Notes under the pieces: model-generated
Told to the model about the DNA's origin: nothing
The model's database searches: none
The model's input: the letters and a program-made list of their open reading frames with translations, nothing else
Position numbers and translations under genes: made by a program
Shown here: piece after piece, positions 1 through 11,001 of the stretch
Numbering within the stretch: position 1 is the first letter of the stretch
Layout of the letters: the number at the start of each line of letters is the position of its first letter
From: Polyangium sp. y55x31
GTDB lineage: Bacteria; Myxococcota_A; Polyangia; Polyangiales; Polyangiaceae
DNA length: 64,000 nt
Assembly: GCF_029946505.1 (NCBI RefSeq)
Contig: NZ_JARZHG010000021.1
Location: forward strand, 1-64,000
Reading direction: 5' to 3'

Positions 1-618
1 GCCCGCGCCGCCGGCCCCACCGGCGCCGCCCGCGCCGCCCGCGCCGCCCGCGCCCGTGGACGCCGCGGTGCTCGACGATGCGCTCGTGCTCGACGCGGCG
101 CCGCTGCCGCCGCACTTCTCGAGCGGCTTACAATCGTTGCAGGAGCAACCTTCGAGGTACTCGACGCACGAGCCGTTGTTCGTGCAGTTCATCGTGCACC
201 GGTCGGTATTCGTGCAATCGCCGCAGGTGCAGTCCTCGTTGATCAAGCACTCGCCGTCGTCGTCACAGCCGACGTTTGCCGGGGGACAACTGGCGACCTT
301 GAAGTAACAATCGTTGCACGTGCAATCTTCGGTCCCCATCTCCCCGTTGTCGCAGGTGTCGTTGTCCTGGCAGGTGCCGACGCACGCGGCCTGATCGACG
401 CAGTCGGGGCACTCGCAGGTCTCGGGGTTCTGGCCGTGGTAGTTGCAGAAACCATCCGGCTGGTTGTTGTTGCAGCCGTTGCTCTGGCCACCGCCGCCCG
501 CGCCGGAGAAGTTTCCCGTCGACGAAGTATTGTTATTCGCGCCGCCTCCCGAACAGCCGACGAAGGGGATCGCGACAAGGAGAAACGAGCAAGCAAGGAT
601 CGCCGTCAGGGTGCGCAT
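1..618 (-). CDS. Cys-rich lipoprotein, C-terminus cut by window edge
   Basis: The gene reads from an ATG at 618 toward base 1 with no stop, so at least 206 residues are encoded and the 3' end lies outside the window. The N-terminus is a lipoprotein signal peptide ending in a VGCSGG lipobox. A mature Asn/Gly-rich linker is followed by four or five short Cys-rich modules of the form CxCxxC (for example CECPDC, CTCNDC, CTCGDC, CSCNDC), then a Ser/Ala stretch and a GGAGGA repeat running off the edge. This layout is typical of myxobacterial surface lipoproteins with TIGR02232-type Cys-rich repeats. Its function is unknown. It is divergent from the S46 peptidase gene, with 65 bases between them. 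Confidence 0.8.
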   Translation of the reverse strand, partial: MRTLTAILACSFLLVAIPFVGCSGGGANNNTSSTGNFSGAGGGGQSNGCNNNQPDGFCNYHGQNPETCECPDCVDQAACVGTCQDNDTCDNGEMGTEDCTCNDCYFKVASCPPANVGCDDDGECLINEDCTCGDCTNTDRCTMNCTNNGSCVEYLEGCSCNDCKPLEKCGGSGAASSTSASSSTAASTGAGGAGGAGGAGGAGGAG

Positions 619-683
619 GGTCCGAGAGGATCGCCGCCTGCGCGGGACTGCGTCAACAGAAGAAAGGTGCTACAGGGCTCGCC

Positions 684-2993
<2,310 letters not shown>

Positions 2994-3013
2994 TTCGTCC
3001 GCTCCCATGTAGA

Positions 3014-3035
3014 ATGGAGGCCTTCGGGCCTCCAT
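3014..3035 (+). promoter_or_regulatory. Perfect 9-bp UUCG hairpin masking SD and start codon
   Basis: The arms ATGGAGGCC (3014-3022) and GGCCTCCAT (3027-3035) flank a TTCG tetraloop. The left arm contains GGAGG, the only Shine-Dalgarno-like sequence before the ATG at 3034. The right arm contains its complement and the first two bases of that ATG. There is no T-tract after it, so a simple intrinsic terminator is less likely than a translation-controlling hairpin or processed stabilising hairpin after the peptidase gene. Confidence 0.6.
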
Positions 3036-3624
3036 GCGTTTGCACCCCCTCCTCCTCGGCCTCGCGTTTCTCCTCGGGAGCCCGTACGCGCGGGGCGACG
3101 ACGCGCCCGATCCGCGCCCCACGCCCACGGCCGAGGCCTTCGTGCACATCGAGTCCGACGCGCCGCTCTCGCTACGGCGCAACGTCGGCCGCTTCGGCGA
3201 CGTCGTTTGCACGGCGCCTTGCGATCGGATCATTCGCTTCGATCCGGCGGATCGTTTTTCGGTCGAGGGCACCTTTCCCAGCGCGCCTTTGTTTTCGATC
3301 GGGGCCGCGGGGCCGCGGGTCCGGCTGCGCGTCGACACGGGCAGCCACGCGGGTCTCTACACGGGGGGCGTCTTGACGGTGCTCGGCGGCGGCGCGGCGG
3401 TGATGTCCGGGGTCATCTTCGTCCTCGCGGCCGTCGGCGACGCGCTCGGGAGCGGGGACGGGGTCGAGGACGGGATCAAATACGGCTGCCTCGGCGCCGC
3501 GATCGGCGGCGGCGTCGCCATGGCAGTCGGCATTCCGCTGTTCGTCCTTTCGAACACCACGGTCGAGGTGCGCCCCGATCCCGTACGCGGCGCGGCCAGC
3601 GGCATGGTCACCGTCCGGTTCTGA
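3034..3624 (+). CDS. Small envelope protein with signal peptide, first of a paralogous pair
   Basis: The 196-residue product has a signal peptide ending near YARG. Next comes an exported domain with a motif CTAPCDRIIRF (one Cys pair), then two hydrophobic glycine-rich segments around residues 108-135 and 148-172, and a short polar tail. The next gene encodes a protein of the same layout (VFVRID versus AFVHIE, CAAPCERVIPV versus CTAPCDRIIRF), so the two are tandem duplicates. No catalytic motif is visible and I do not recognise the family beyond frequent myxobacterial PEGA-like envelope proteins. The ATG sits in a 9-bp hairpin that also hides GGAGG. Confidence 0.7.
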   Translation: MRLHPLLLGLAFLLGSPYARGDDAPDPRPTPTAEAFVHIESDAPLSLRRNVGRFGDVVCTAPCDRIIRFDPADRFSVEGTFPSAPLFSIGAAGPRVRLRVDTGSHAGLYTGGVLTVLGGGAAVMSGVIFVLAAVGDALGSGDGVEDGIKYGCLGAAIGGGVAMAVGIPLFVLSNTTVEVRPDPVRGAASGMVTVRF

Positions 3625-3632
3625 GGCGCCCG

Positions 3633-4250
3633 ATGACCTCTGTTCTACACGGAAAAACGGTTTGTCTCGGCGCAACGCTCCTCCTCGGGCTCGTGGCCTG
3701 CGCGCCGCCGCGCCGCCCGCCGAGCGGGCCGAGGCCCGAGAGCGTGGCCGTCGTGCCGGAGCAACGGGTGTTCGTCCGGATCGACGCGGATCATCCTGCC
3801 GCGAAGCTCGTCGAGGAGCGAAACGACAACGATGTCCCCGTCTGCGCCGCGCCCTGCGAGCGCGTGATCCCGGTGCGCAAGGGCGCGTCGTTTCACGTCG
3901 AGGCCTCCGGGGCCGGCCCCACGCGGAGCTTCGACCTCTACTCGCCGCAGGATCCCGTGGTTTGGCTCGACGTGAAGACGACGCCTCAATCGACGCACGA
4001 CACGCTGTATCGTGTCTTCATCGGCACGATCATCGCGGGCGGCGCCCTCATGCTCACGGGGGCGATCGGCGCCCCGTTCGTCGAGGACAAGGGCGCGCAG
4101 ACCGCGTTCTCGGCGGTGGGTTTCACCGGGCTCGTGTTGCTCTTGCCCATTTCGGCCGTCCTGGGGGGCGTGTCGAACGCGTATTCGACGAGCGACGTGA
4201 CCTTCAAGGATCCGCGGACGCAGCCGGATCTGCGGGAGCGGGTTCGTTAG
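3633..4250 (+). CDS. Lipoprotein paralogue of the preceding envelope protein
   Basis: The 205-residue lipoprotein starts at ATG 3633, eight bases after the previous stop. The frame is open further upstream, but that part has no signal peptide. A lipobox LGLVAC is followed by a Pro/Arg linker, a domain with the VCAAPCERVI motif shared with its neighbour, two hydrophobic segments (about residues 128-150 and 158-180) and a polar tail. It is probably co-transcribed with the preceding gene and anchored in the envelope. Function is unknown. Its TAG stop overlaps the TAA stop of the convergent surface-protein gene by two bases. Confidence 0.7.
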   Translation: MTSVLHGKTVCLGATLLLGLVACAPPRRPPSGPRPESVAVVPEQRVFVRIDADHPAAKLVEERNDNDVPVCAAPCERVIPVRKGASFHVEASGAGPTRSFDLYSPQDPVVWLDVKTTPQSTHDTLYRVFIGTIIAGGALMLTGAIGAPFVEDKGAQTAFSAVGFTGLVLLLPISAVLGGVSNAYSTSDVTFKDPRTQPDLRERVR

Positions 4251-7200
4251 GACCGGGAGCGGCGTCGCTGGAAGGGACGTGTCGCCGCGGCGAGGAGGAG
4301 CGAAAACAAGGCGAGCGGGATGGTCGAATCGCGCTCGTCGCGCATGCCGACCACACGGCAGCCGCAGCCGCTTTGGTCCGAGGGATCGACCTCCTCGGCG
4401 CCGCCGCTGCCGCCTGCGCCACCTGCGCCGCCTGCGCCGCCGCTGCCGCCCACGCCACCGCTGCCGCCTGCGCCACCGCTGCCGCCTGCGCCGCCGCTGC
4501 CGCCTGCGCCGCCGCTACCGCCTGCGCCGCCGCTGCCGCCTGCGCCGCCGCTGCCGCCTGCGCCACCGCTGCCGCCTGCGCCACCGCTGCCGCCTGCGCC
4601 ACCGCTGCCGCCCGCGCCCGAGCATTCGCCGTCGAGGCAAACCCCATTGCCACACGCCGTCCCATCGGGGGCCGACACATCGAGCGGGCACGCCACGCCC
4701 ACGCCGGTGCATTTCTCCGTCGCGTCACACGCATCCGCGGCCGGTCGGCACGTGACCGTCGTGTCGGCGATCAAATCCGCCGTGCAGGCCTTGCTGACCC
4801 CGTCGCATTTCTCCGGGATGTCGCACGGGCCGGCCATGTCGCGGCAGATCGTCATCACGTCGGCCACGACGTCGAACGGGCAGTCGAGGCTCGCGCCGGT
4901 GCACGTCTCGGCCACGTCGCAAGGTCCACCCGCGGGACGACAGATCGTGAGAGGTCCCGCGAGCGCGTCGGCAGGGCAGGCCACGCTGGCGCCGGTGCAC
5001 GCCTCGGCGACGTCGCAGGCGCCCGCGGAGGCGCGACAGGTGGTGCCGGCGGGCACCAAGGTGTCGGCAGGGCAGGCCGCTGCAGCGCCCGAGCACGCCT
5101 CGGAGACGTCGCAGGCGCCCGCGGAGGCGCGGCAGGTGGTGCCGGCAGGCACGAAGGCGTCGCCGGGGCAGGCCGGGAGGTTGCCGGTGCAAAGCTCGGC
5201 GACGTCGCAGGCGCCCGCGGCGGCGCGGCAGGTGGTCCCGGCGGGCATCAAGGTATCGGCGGGGCACGCCGATGTAGCGCCCGAGCACACCTCGGAGACG
5301 TCGCAGGCGCCCACGGCAGCGCGGCAGGTGGTGCCTGCGGCGAAGAAGGCGTCGCCGGGGCAAGCGGCGGCGTTGCCAGTGCAAAGCTCGGCGACGTCGC
5401 AGGTGCCCGCGGAGGCGCGGCAGGTGGTCCCGGCGGCCTTGAAGGTATCCTGGGGGCAAGCGGCTGCGTTGCCGGGGCACACCTCGGCGACGTCGCAGGT
5501 GCCCGCGGAGGCGCGGCAGGACGTGCCGGTCGCCTTGAAGGCGTCGACGGGGCAATCCACGTTACTGCCCGAGCACACCTCGGCGACGTCGCAGGCGCCC
5601 GCCGCCGCGCGGCACGTCGTGCCGGCGGGGATGAGGGCGTCGGCCGGGCAGGTGGTGCTGTTTCCGGTGCAGGTCTCCACCGCGTCACAACCGCCCGCCG
5701 CCGCGCGACACGTCGTGCCGGCCGGCGCGTAGACATCGGCCGGGCAGGACGTCGCCACGCCGTTACACGTCTCCGCGGCGTCACAAACGCTGACGGCCGC
5801 GCGGCAAACCGTGCCGCTCGCGAGCGGGCTGCACGTGCCGTTCACGGCCGCGCCCTGGGCCACGCTGCACGCCTGGCAATCGCCCGCATTGCTGGCTCCG
5901 CAGGCGCTGTTGCAGCAGACGCCGTCGACGCAGAAGCCGCTCTCGCACTCCAGGGCGACGTTGCAGGCCGCGCCGTTCGGGAGCTGCTGGAAGATCTCGA
6001 AGACGTGCGCCGAGCCGGCGTTGCCGTTCGAGCCGATGTCGTCGTAATCGGCCCCGACGAGGACGTGCTTGCCGCTCACGGCCACGCTGCGGCCGAAGAA
6101 ATCGCCCGAGGCCGCATCCGTCGCCACGATGGGCGAAAGCTCCGTCCACGTGACGCCGTTCCGCAGGAACACGTATGCCGCGCCGGAGTTCTGGCCCGCC
6201 GCGAAATCGGCGTCCCACGAGCCGATGACGGCCGTGTTTGCGTTGACGCCGACGGCGTTGCCGAAGAGCGCGCTCGTCGCGGCGTTGCTCGCGGTGAGCT
6301 TCGCCTGTTGCGACCAGACGCCCGCGTTCCGCACGAAGACGTATGCCGACCCGACGTTCGCGCCCGCCGCCGTGTCGTCGTACGGCGCGCCGACGACGAT
6401 CGTCTCGCCGCTGAGCGCGACCGAATTGCCGAAGCCGTCGCCCGACGCCGCATCCCCCGAGACGAGCTTCGCCTGTTCGGTCCACACGCCCCCGCTCCGC
6501 GCGTACACGTAGGCCTCGCCCGCCGTGCCTCCTTGCGGCGCGCCGACGAGCGCGGTGTCGCCCTCCAGCGCGACCGTGTGGCCGAACCAGGCCCCCGAGT
6601 TGCCTGGATTTGCGACGAACTTCGTCTGCTCCGTCCAGACGCCCGCATTCCGCACGAAGACATAGGCCGAGCCCGCGTCGTAAATCGCTCCGGGTCGAGC
6701 GAAATGGGCCCCCACGAGGGCGGTGTCGCCGCTGACCGCGACCGCCGAGCCGAACCCGTCCCCCGCCGTGCCGTCGGACGCGAGGAGCTGAGACTGGAAC
6801 GTCCACGAGCCGCCGCTGCGGACGAAGACGTAGGCCGAGCCGGCGTCCGCGCCGCCCGGGGTGTCGTCGCCGTCGGCGCCGATGATCGCCGTGTTCCCGT
6901 GCACCGCGACGGACCGGCCGAAATAGTCGGTCGTGGCGCCGCTCGGCGCGAGGATCTTGCTCTGCGGGTTCCAGTTGAAACCATTGCGGACGAACACCCA
7001 GGCCGCGCCGGCGTCCGTGCCGTTCGCGTTGTTGTTCCCGAACATGCCGACGATCGCGGTGTCGCCGTCGATCGCGACGGCGCTGCCGAAATAATCCGCG
7101 CCCTGGTTGCCGGACACGACGATCTTGAAGCGCGGGATGGCCACGAGCGGATCCACGTGGAGCGGGTACACGGCGCCCGCGTCGTCGACGTGGATCGTGA

Positions 7201-7882
7201 TGCGCCCGCCCTGCGCGCCGAGCGAGGCCGGCACGGGTTTGCCCGTCGCGTCGGTGACGAACAGCTCGCCGTAACGAAGCCGCGCGAGGCCTCCGTCATC
7301 GACGAGCTCGATCGCGTCCCGCTCGGGCGCGAGCGCCGGCGCGAGCCCGTCCGACACGGCCATTTCGAGCGAGAGCCCGTCCTTGCAGCCCGGCGCCTTC
7401 GCGACGTCGAAGCCTTGCTCGATCCCGAGCGGGCCGTTCACGTACCACTCCGTCACGTCGCCGCGCCGGTATTCCGTGCGGTTCTCCGTGGCCGTGGGCT
7501 CGGCGGGGGCCGGCGCGCGGACGTCGCCTTCGCAGCCGAAACCCGCGAACGTCATGGAAGCCTGGAAGGCCTCGCCAACGCCCGCGGAGCTCGTGATCCG
7601 AACGGACGCGGCGTCCATTTCCGCGACGAACCCTTGCGCCGGATTGTCCGCGCGGAGCGGTCGCCCCGGCTCCCTCCGGGCGAAACGATACGCCTCCCCG
7701 GCTTCGGCCTGCCTCGCCGTGATCACCGCGGCACGGAGCGCGATCGGCATCTCCGCCGGCGCGGCGCTCGGCCGTGCCGCAATGTCACCCGGTCGCTCCT
7801 CGGGTGCGCCGCTCCGCTCCCCGCACGCCGTCGCCCCGAGGACGAACAAGAGCCCGATCGATGTCAGAGATGCCGCTCGCAT
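4247..7882 (-). CDS. Large surface protein: FG-GAP propeller, Cys-rich repeats, MYXO-CTERM-like tail
   Basis: The 1211-residue exported protein starts at ATG 7882, where a lipoprotein signal (LGATAC) begins; the open frame upstream is non-coding in character. Residues about 250-625 hold seven FG-GAP-type repeats (for example GADYFGSAVAIDGDTAIVG, SGDGFGNSVALSG), as expected for a seven-bladed beta-propeller. Residues about 650-1060 hold twelve 32-residue Cys-rich repeats of the pattern TTCRxxxGxCDxxExCxGxxxxCPxD. These are followed by a (GGSGGA)n stalk. The tail has GCGC, a hydrophobic segment and QRRRSR, matching the MYXO-CTERM sorting logic of a Cys motif, membrane helix and Arg cluster. It probably sits on the outer surface; its ligand is unknown. 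Confidence 0.85.
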   Translation of the reverse strand: MRAASLTSIGLLFVLGATACGERSGAPEERPGDIAARPSAAPAEMPIALRAAVITARQAEAGEAYRFARREPGRPLRADNPAQGFVAEMDAASVRITSSAGVGEAFQASMTFAGFGCEGDVRAPAPAEPTATENRTEYRRGDVTEWYVNGPLGIEQGFDVAKAPGCKDGLSLEMAVSDGLAPALAPERDAIELVDDGGLARLRYGELFVTDATGKPVPASLGAQGGRITIHVDDAGAVYPLHVDPLVAIPRFKIVVSGNQGADYFGSAVAIDGDTAIVGMFGNNNANGTDAGAAWVFVRNGFNWNPQSKILAPSGATTDYFGRSVAVHGNTAIIGADGDDTPGGADAGSAYVFVRSGGSWTFQSQLLASDGTAGDGFGSAVAVSGDTALVGAHFARPGAIYDAGSAYVFVRNAGVWTEQTKFVANPGNSGAWFGHTVALEGDTALVGAPQGGTAGEAYVYARSGGVWTEQAKLVSGDAASGDGFGNSVALSGETIVVGAPYDDTAAGANVGSAYVFVRNAGVWSQQAKLTASNAATSALFGNAVGVNANTAVIGSWDADFAAGQNSGAAYVFLRNGVTWTELSPIVATDAASGDFFGRSVAVSGKHVLVGADYDDIGSNGNAGSAHVFEIFQQLPNGAACNVALECESGFCVDGVCCNSACGASNAGDCQACSVAQGAAVNGTCSPLASGTVCRAAVSVCDAAETCNGVATSCPADVYAPAGTTCRAAAGGCDAVETCTGNSTTCPADALIPAGTTCRAAAGACDVAEVCSGSNVDCPVDAFKATGTSCRASAGTCDVAEVCPGNAAACPQDTFKAAGTTCRASAGTCDVAELCTGNAAACPGDAFFAAGTTCRAAVGACDVSEVCSGATSACPADTLMPAGTTCRAAAGACDVAELCTGNLPACPGDAFVPAGTTCRASAGACDVSEACSGAAAACPADTLVPAGTTCRASAGACDVAEACTGASVACPADALAGPLTICRPAGGPCDVAETCTGASLDCPFDVVADVMTICRDMAGPCDIPEKCDGVSKACTADLIADTTVTCRPAADACDATEKCTGVGVACPLDVSAPDGTACGNGVCLDGECSGAGGSGGAGGSGGAGGSGGAGGSGGAGGSGGAGGSGGAGGSGGAGGSGGAGGSGGVGGSGGAGGAGGAGGSGGAEEVDPSDQSGCGCRVVGMRDERDSTIPLALFSLLLAAATRPFQRRRSRS
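4403..4620 (-). repeat. 18-bp coding tandem repeat (GGSGGA stalk)
   Basis: About eleven near-perfect copies of an 18-bp unit encode Gly-Gly-Ser-Gly-Gly-Ala, with single-base variants giving Val or synonymous changes. Such an array can gain or lose units by slippage, changing stalk length in frame. Confidence 0.8.
4700..5850 (-). repeat. Twelve imperfect 96-bp coding repeats (Cys-rich modules)
   Basis: The DNA repeats with a 96-bp period, each unit encoding one 32-residue CR-x4-CD-x3-C module. Middle units (TTCRAxAGxCDVxE) are the most alike, and the outer ones have drifted, which suggests growth by unequal exchange in the centre. Confidence 0.75.
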
Positions 7883-7950
7883 GCGCCCCCCTACCCAAGC
7901 TACGGCGCGGCGTCGAGGGACCTTTCGTCGCATCTTTGCGACGGCCCGTC

Positions 7951-9657
7951 TCATTTTCGAGAAGCGCCGTCGTCCGCCGCTCGAGGCATGTCGACGAATG
8001 CTTCGTGATCGAGCTCGTAGCAGGCGCAGAGCCGCGCCGTCGCCGCGAAGAGCGCCCGCACGTGCGCCTCGGAAAAGACCCCGGTCCGGACGAAATACGC
8101 CTCGAAATAAGACGTGTCCAGGAAGTAACGGATCGGGTCCTCGAACGACGCGAGCCCGAGGTACTGCACCTCGACCGCGTGCCGCGCGAGCTGCGCGAGC
8201 GGGCCGAGGTCCTCGTTCAGGTGGTGGCGCACGTTCGTCCGGACGTACGATTCGAGCTCCTCGCTCCGCAGGTAGCTCCGGAAAAACACGTTCGACGCGT
8301 AATCGGTGATCCGCGTGAGCATGACCCGGGCGAGCGCGCGCCCGGGGTGCGCAGGGTCGGCGCCGATCTCGTCGAGCTCGCTGTTCACGTCCTCGGCGAG
8401 GCGGGCGGGCATGGCGGCGACGAGCGCGTCCCAGCTCGTTTCGAGCGCGGCGAGGGCCTCGGCGTATTCGGGCATTCGCGCCTCGGGGATACGCACGAGG
8501 CCGGCCTCGTGCACGAGGTGGCCCCATTCGTGGACCACGCGGGCGGCGAGGAGCTGACGGTGGTACGGCGGCCCTTCCTCGCGGAGCGGATCGAAGCCGG
8601 GCTGGCGCAACTCGTACACGATGCGGCGCAGATCCGCCCGCACGTATACGCCGCCTCCGAGCTCCACCTCGGAGCTCGTCCGCGATAAGACGTCCGGATC
8701 CCGCAGCGTCGCGAGCACGGCGCGACTCTTGTCACTCACGAGCCGGAGATCATCGCGCAAGCTCTCGGCCACGCGCGGGGAGGTGAGGGGCGCGAGCGCT
8801 CGGCGGGCCTCGTCGAGGTTCGTCGCGTCCTCCGGCCGGTACACCACCCGATCGGGTGGCTCCACGACGAGGACGTCCGGCCGCTCCTCCGAAAGAAAAC
8901 CGCACACGGAATCGACCGCCTCCTGCTCCGCTCTGCGGGGCGCCTGCGCCGCGAGAAACGTTGCCTCCATCTCGCGCGCCGCCGCGTCGAACGCGCCGAA
9001 GAGGGCGAGCAGGTCCGGACGTGTTCCCTTGGGGATCAAAAGATCTGCGCCGTCGACGTGGCCGAGCGACTCGCTCATCGCGGCAGGCGGCTCGCGCAGC
9101 GGGAGGTGATAAAGCGTTCGGATCCAGGGCAGCGCGCGGGCGAGGGCCACGAAGGCCGGCGCGTCGGGCCGCGTCGAGCGAGAGGCAGCCCGCGAGAAAT
9201 CGTGCAGCTCGTCCTCGGTCCGCGTGAGGAAATAACTCAGGTTGAAGCAGACGGCCGCGCGCAGGGCCTTGAGGAAGGCGAGGCGCTCGACGTGGAAGAT
9301 CTGATGACAGACGAACTCCTCGTGCGAGCGCAGAGGGTCGAGGTCCGAGGCATAGAGCGTCCACGTGACGCCGAGGAAAGGCGCGCTGTACGGCCGGACG
9401 CGCGAGGGATCCGTGACGAGGAGGACGTTCGCCTTGCGCGGCGGCAGCCACGAGCCCGGCGCGCGCGCGTGCAGCGAGGCCGCGCGCTCGCGGTAGAGCC
9501 GATAGCCACGTTCGAACAATGAGATATGCTGTTCCGACAAACCTCGCCCCTCGCGGAGCAGCGCCCGCACGTCGGCCGAGACGGAGCCCTCGTCGAGGTG
9601 TTCGGCCGGGATCAAGAAAGCGCCCGGGTGGGCCAGGCAAAACCGTTCGAGGTTCAA
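7951..9657 (-). CDS. Unknown 568-residue protein with HEWGH zincin-like motif
   Basis: The start is a TTG at 9657 with a strong AGGGAGG six bases before it. The protein has no signal peptide or membrane helix and looks cytoplasmic. HEWGH at His376-Glu377-His380, inside VVHEWGHLVHEAG, matches the HExxH zinc-binding core of metallopeptidases. A third zinc ligand is not obvious, though Glu and His residues follow in a helical region (residues 390-470). The N-terminal 350 residues match no family I know. It lies 13 bases after the stop of the preceding gene, so the two form an operon. It could be a peptidase or a catalytically unrelated protein with a fortuitous motif. Confidence 0.65.
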   Translation of the reverse strand: MNLERFCLAHPGAFLIPAEHLDEGSVSADVRALLREGRGLSEQHISLFERGYRLYRERAASLHARAPGSWLPPRKANVLLVTDPSRVRPYSAPFLGVTWTLYASDLDPLRSHEEFVCHQIFHVERLAFLKALRAAVCFNLSYFLTRTEDELHDFSRAASRSTRPDAPAFVALARALPWIRTLYHLPLREPPAAMSESLGHVDGADLLIPKGTRPDLLALFGAFDAAAREMEATFLAAQAPRRAEQEAVDSVCGFLSEERPDVLVVEPPDRVVYRPEDATNLDEARRALAPLTSPRVAESLRDDLRLVSDKSRAVLATLRDPDVLSRTSSEVELGGGVYVRADLRRIVYELRQPGFDPLREEGPPYHRQLLAARVVHEWGHLVHEAGLVRIPEARMPEYAEALAALETSWDALVAAMPARLAEDVNSELDEIGADPAHPGRALARVMLTRITDYASNVFFRSYLRSEELESYVRTNVRHHLNEDLGPLAQLARHAVEVQYLGLASFEDPIRYFLDTSYFEAYFVRTGVFSEAHVRALFAATARLCACYELDHEAFVDMPRAADDGASRK

Positions 9658-9670
9658 GGAAGCCTCCCTC

Positions 9671-10912
9671 TCACCGCTTCTTCGCCAGGACCGCCGCGAG
9701 CCCCGTGCATTTTTTCCCGCGCTCGATCCCGAACGACGCCGCGAAGTCGCAGAGCTTCTGGCCGAGCTCCATGTCCTCGGGTTTTCCGCTCAGGATCGCC
9801 TTCGCCGCCGCCGGTTCGGCGCGCCGCGAGAGTTCGTCCCGGTACGGCTTCGTGGCGAAGTCCTTGCCGCCGAGCGCGTCGCGCAGGTCGTCCGAGGCGC
9901 GCGTCGCCTCGGTCCACACCTTCTTCGACTCCGCCGCCGCCGTCGCGTACGTCCCGAAGAACCGGTCCTTCGAGGGGCTGTCCTGGCAAGGCATGTCCTT
10001 CGGCGTCGCGAGCAGATCGCCCTCACCGAGCTCGCGCTTCTGCGCGCGTTCGAGGCGCGGCCCCGCCTCCTTGGCGAGCGCGAGGTCGTCCGGCGAGAGC
10101 TTGCCCGCCTCGAAGTTTTTCGCGAGCGTCTCGCACGCCGCGACGTACTTGGCGCGGGCCCGGCCGGACGCGCAAGCTTCGAGGCGCGACTTCTCGGCCG
10201 TCACCTGCTCCGGGATCGCGAGCGCGATGTCCTCGGGCGCGAGCTTCTCGACCGCGCACGGATCCTCGGCGCGGAGCGCGGCGTCGACCCGGGCGCGCGC
10301 GTTCTCGATCTGCTTCGTCTTGTAGGCCGATCGCCCCGCGACCGAGAACGAGCCGAGGATGACCACCACGAGCGCGGCGCGGACGAGGAGCCTCCGCCGC
10401 GTATACCGCGCGTGCAGCGGGCTCGATTCGAGGCGATCGCCGCACTGCGAGACGAGCGTCTCCCACCCGGAGACCTCCGTGCCGAGCAGCTCGATCGGCC
10501 CCGAGATCAGCGGCTCTGTCGCGAACCGCTTCGAGACCTTGAAGAGCGCCTCGGCGCCCGTCTGCTTTCGCGCGTCGAAGGGCGCGCCTCGCGTGGGGCC
10601 CGAGAGCGGCCCGCCCACCGCGATCGCATGCTGCTGCACGGCGCGCAGCGCGGCGATCTGGGCGGCCTCCAGGCGATCGAGCGCGGGCAGGAGCGCGTCC
10701 CACGGCAGCAGCGCTTCGACGTCGACGCTCCGGAACTTGAAGACCGCGGCGGCATTCTCGATGCCCTGCCGCAGGCCGGCGAGCAGATCGGCCTTCGAGA
10801 GCGCGGCGATCCCCTCGCCGATCGCTCCCTCGCCGAGGCGCACGTTCGCGGCCTGGATCGGCGCGCGCGCGGCCTTCACGAGGGCATCCCCGAAGTCCTT
10901 TCGTTCCGGCAT
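9671..10912 (-). CDS. Unknown 413-residue membrane-anchored protein
   Basis: The ATG at 10912 begins an Ala-rich helical N-terminal domain of about 170 residues without signal peptide. One transmembrane helix follows near residues 178-200 (LLVRAALVVVILGSF), then a Lys/Glu/Ala-rich C-terminal domain with four spaced cysteines (EDPCAV, EACAS, VAACE, KLCDF). The layout suggests a cytoplasmic helical domain joined to an exported one. I do not recognise the family. It is the first gene of a two-gene operon with the HEWGH protein and diverges from the monooxygenase gene across 89 bases. Confidence 0.65.
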   Translation of the reverse strand: MPERKDFGDALVKAARAPIQAANVRLGEGAIGEGIAALSKADLLAGLRQGIENAAAVFKFRSVDVEALLPWDALLPALDRLEAAQIAALRAVQQHAIAVGGPLSGPTRGAPFDARKQTGAEALFKVSKRFATEPLISGPIELLGTEVSGWETLVSQCGDRLESSPLHARYTRRRLLVRAALVVVILGSFSVAGRSAYKTKQIENARARVDAALRAEDPCAVEKLAPEDIALAIPEQVTAEKSRLEACASGRARAKYVAACETLAKNFEAGKLSPDDLALAKEAGPRLERAQKRELGEGDLLATPKDMPCQDSPSKDRFFGTYATAAAESKKVWTEATRASDDLRDALGGKDFATKPYRDELSRRAEPAAAKAILSGKPEDMELGQKLCDFAASFGIERGKKCTGLAAVLAKKR

Positions 10913-11001
10913 CGTGCGAATCCTACCCCTCGAACATGCCGATTTCCTAGTATGATGCCGGAGGGCCGCGGCGTTCGGCGCGGCGAACGGAGGGAGCGGC
11001 G

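Noticed and set aside
3662..8008. 1448-residue open frame opposite the surface protein
   Set aside because: Its repeats (AGARGGAAGGAG) mirror the Cys-rich repeats of the real gene read in antisense.
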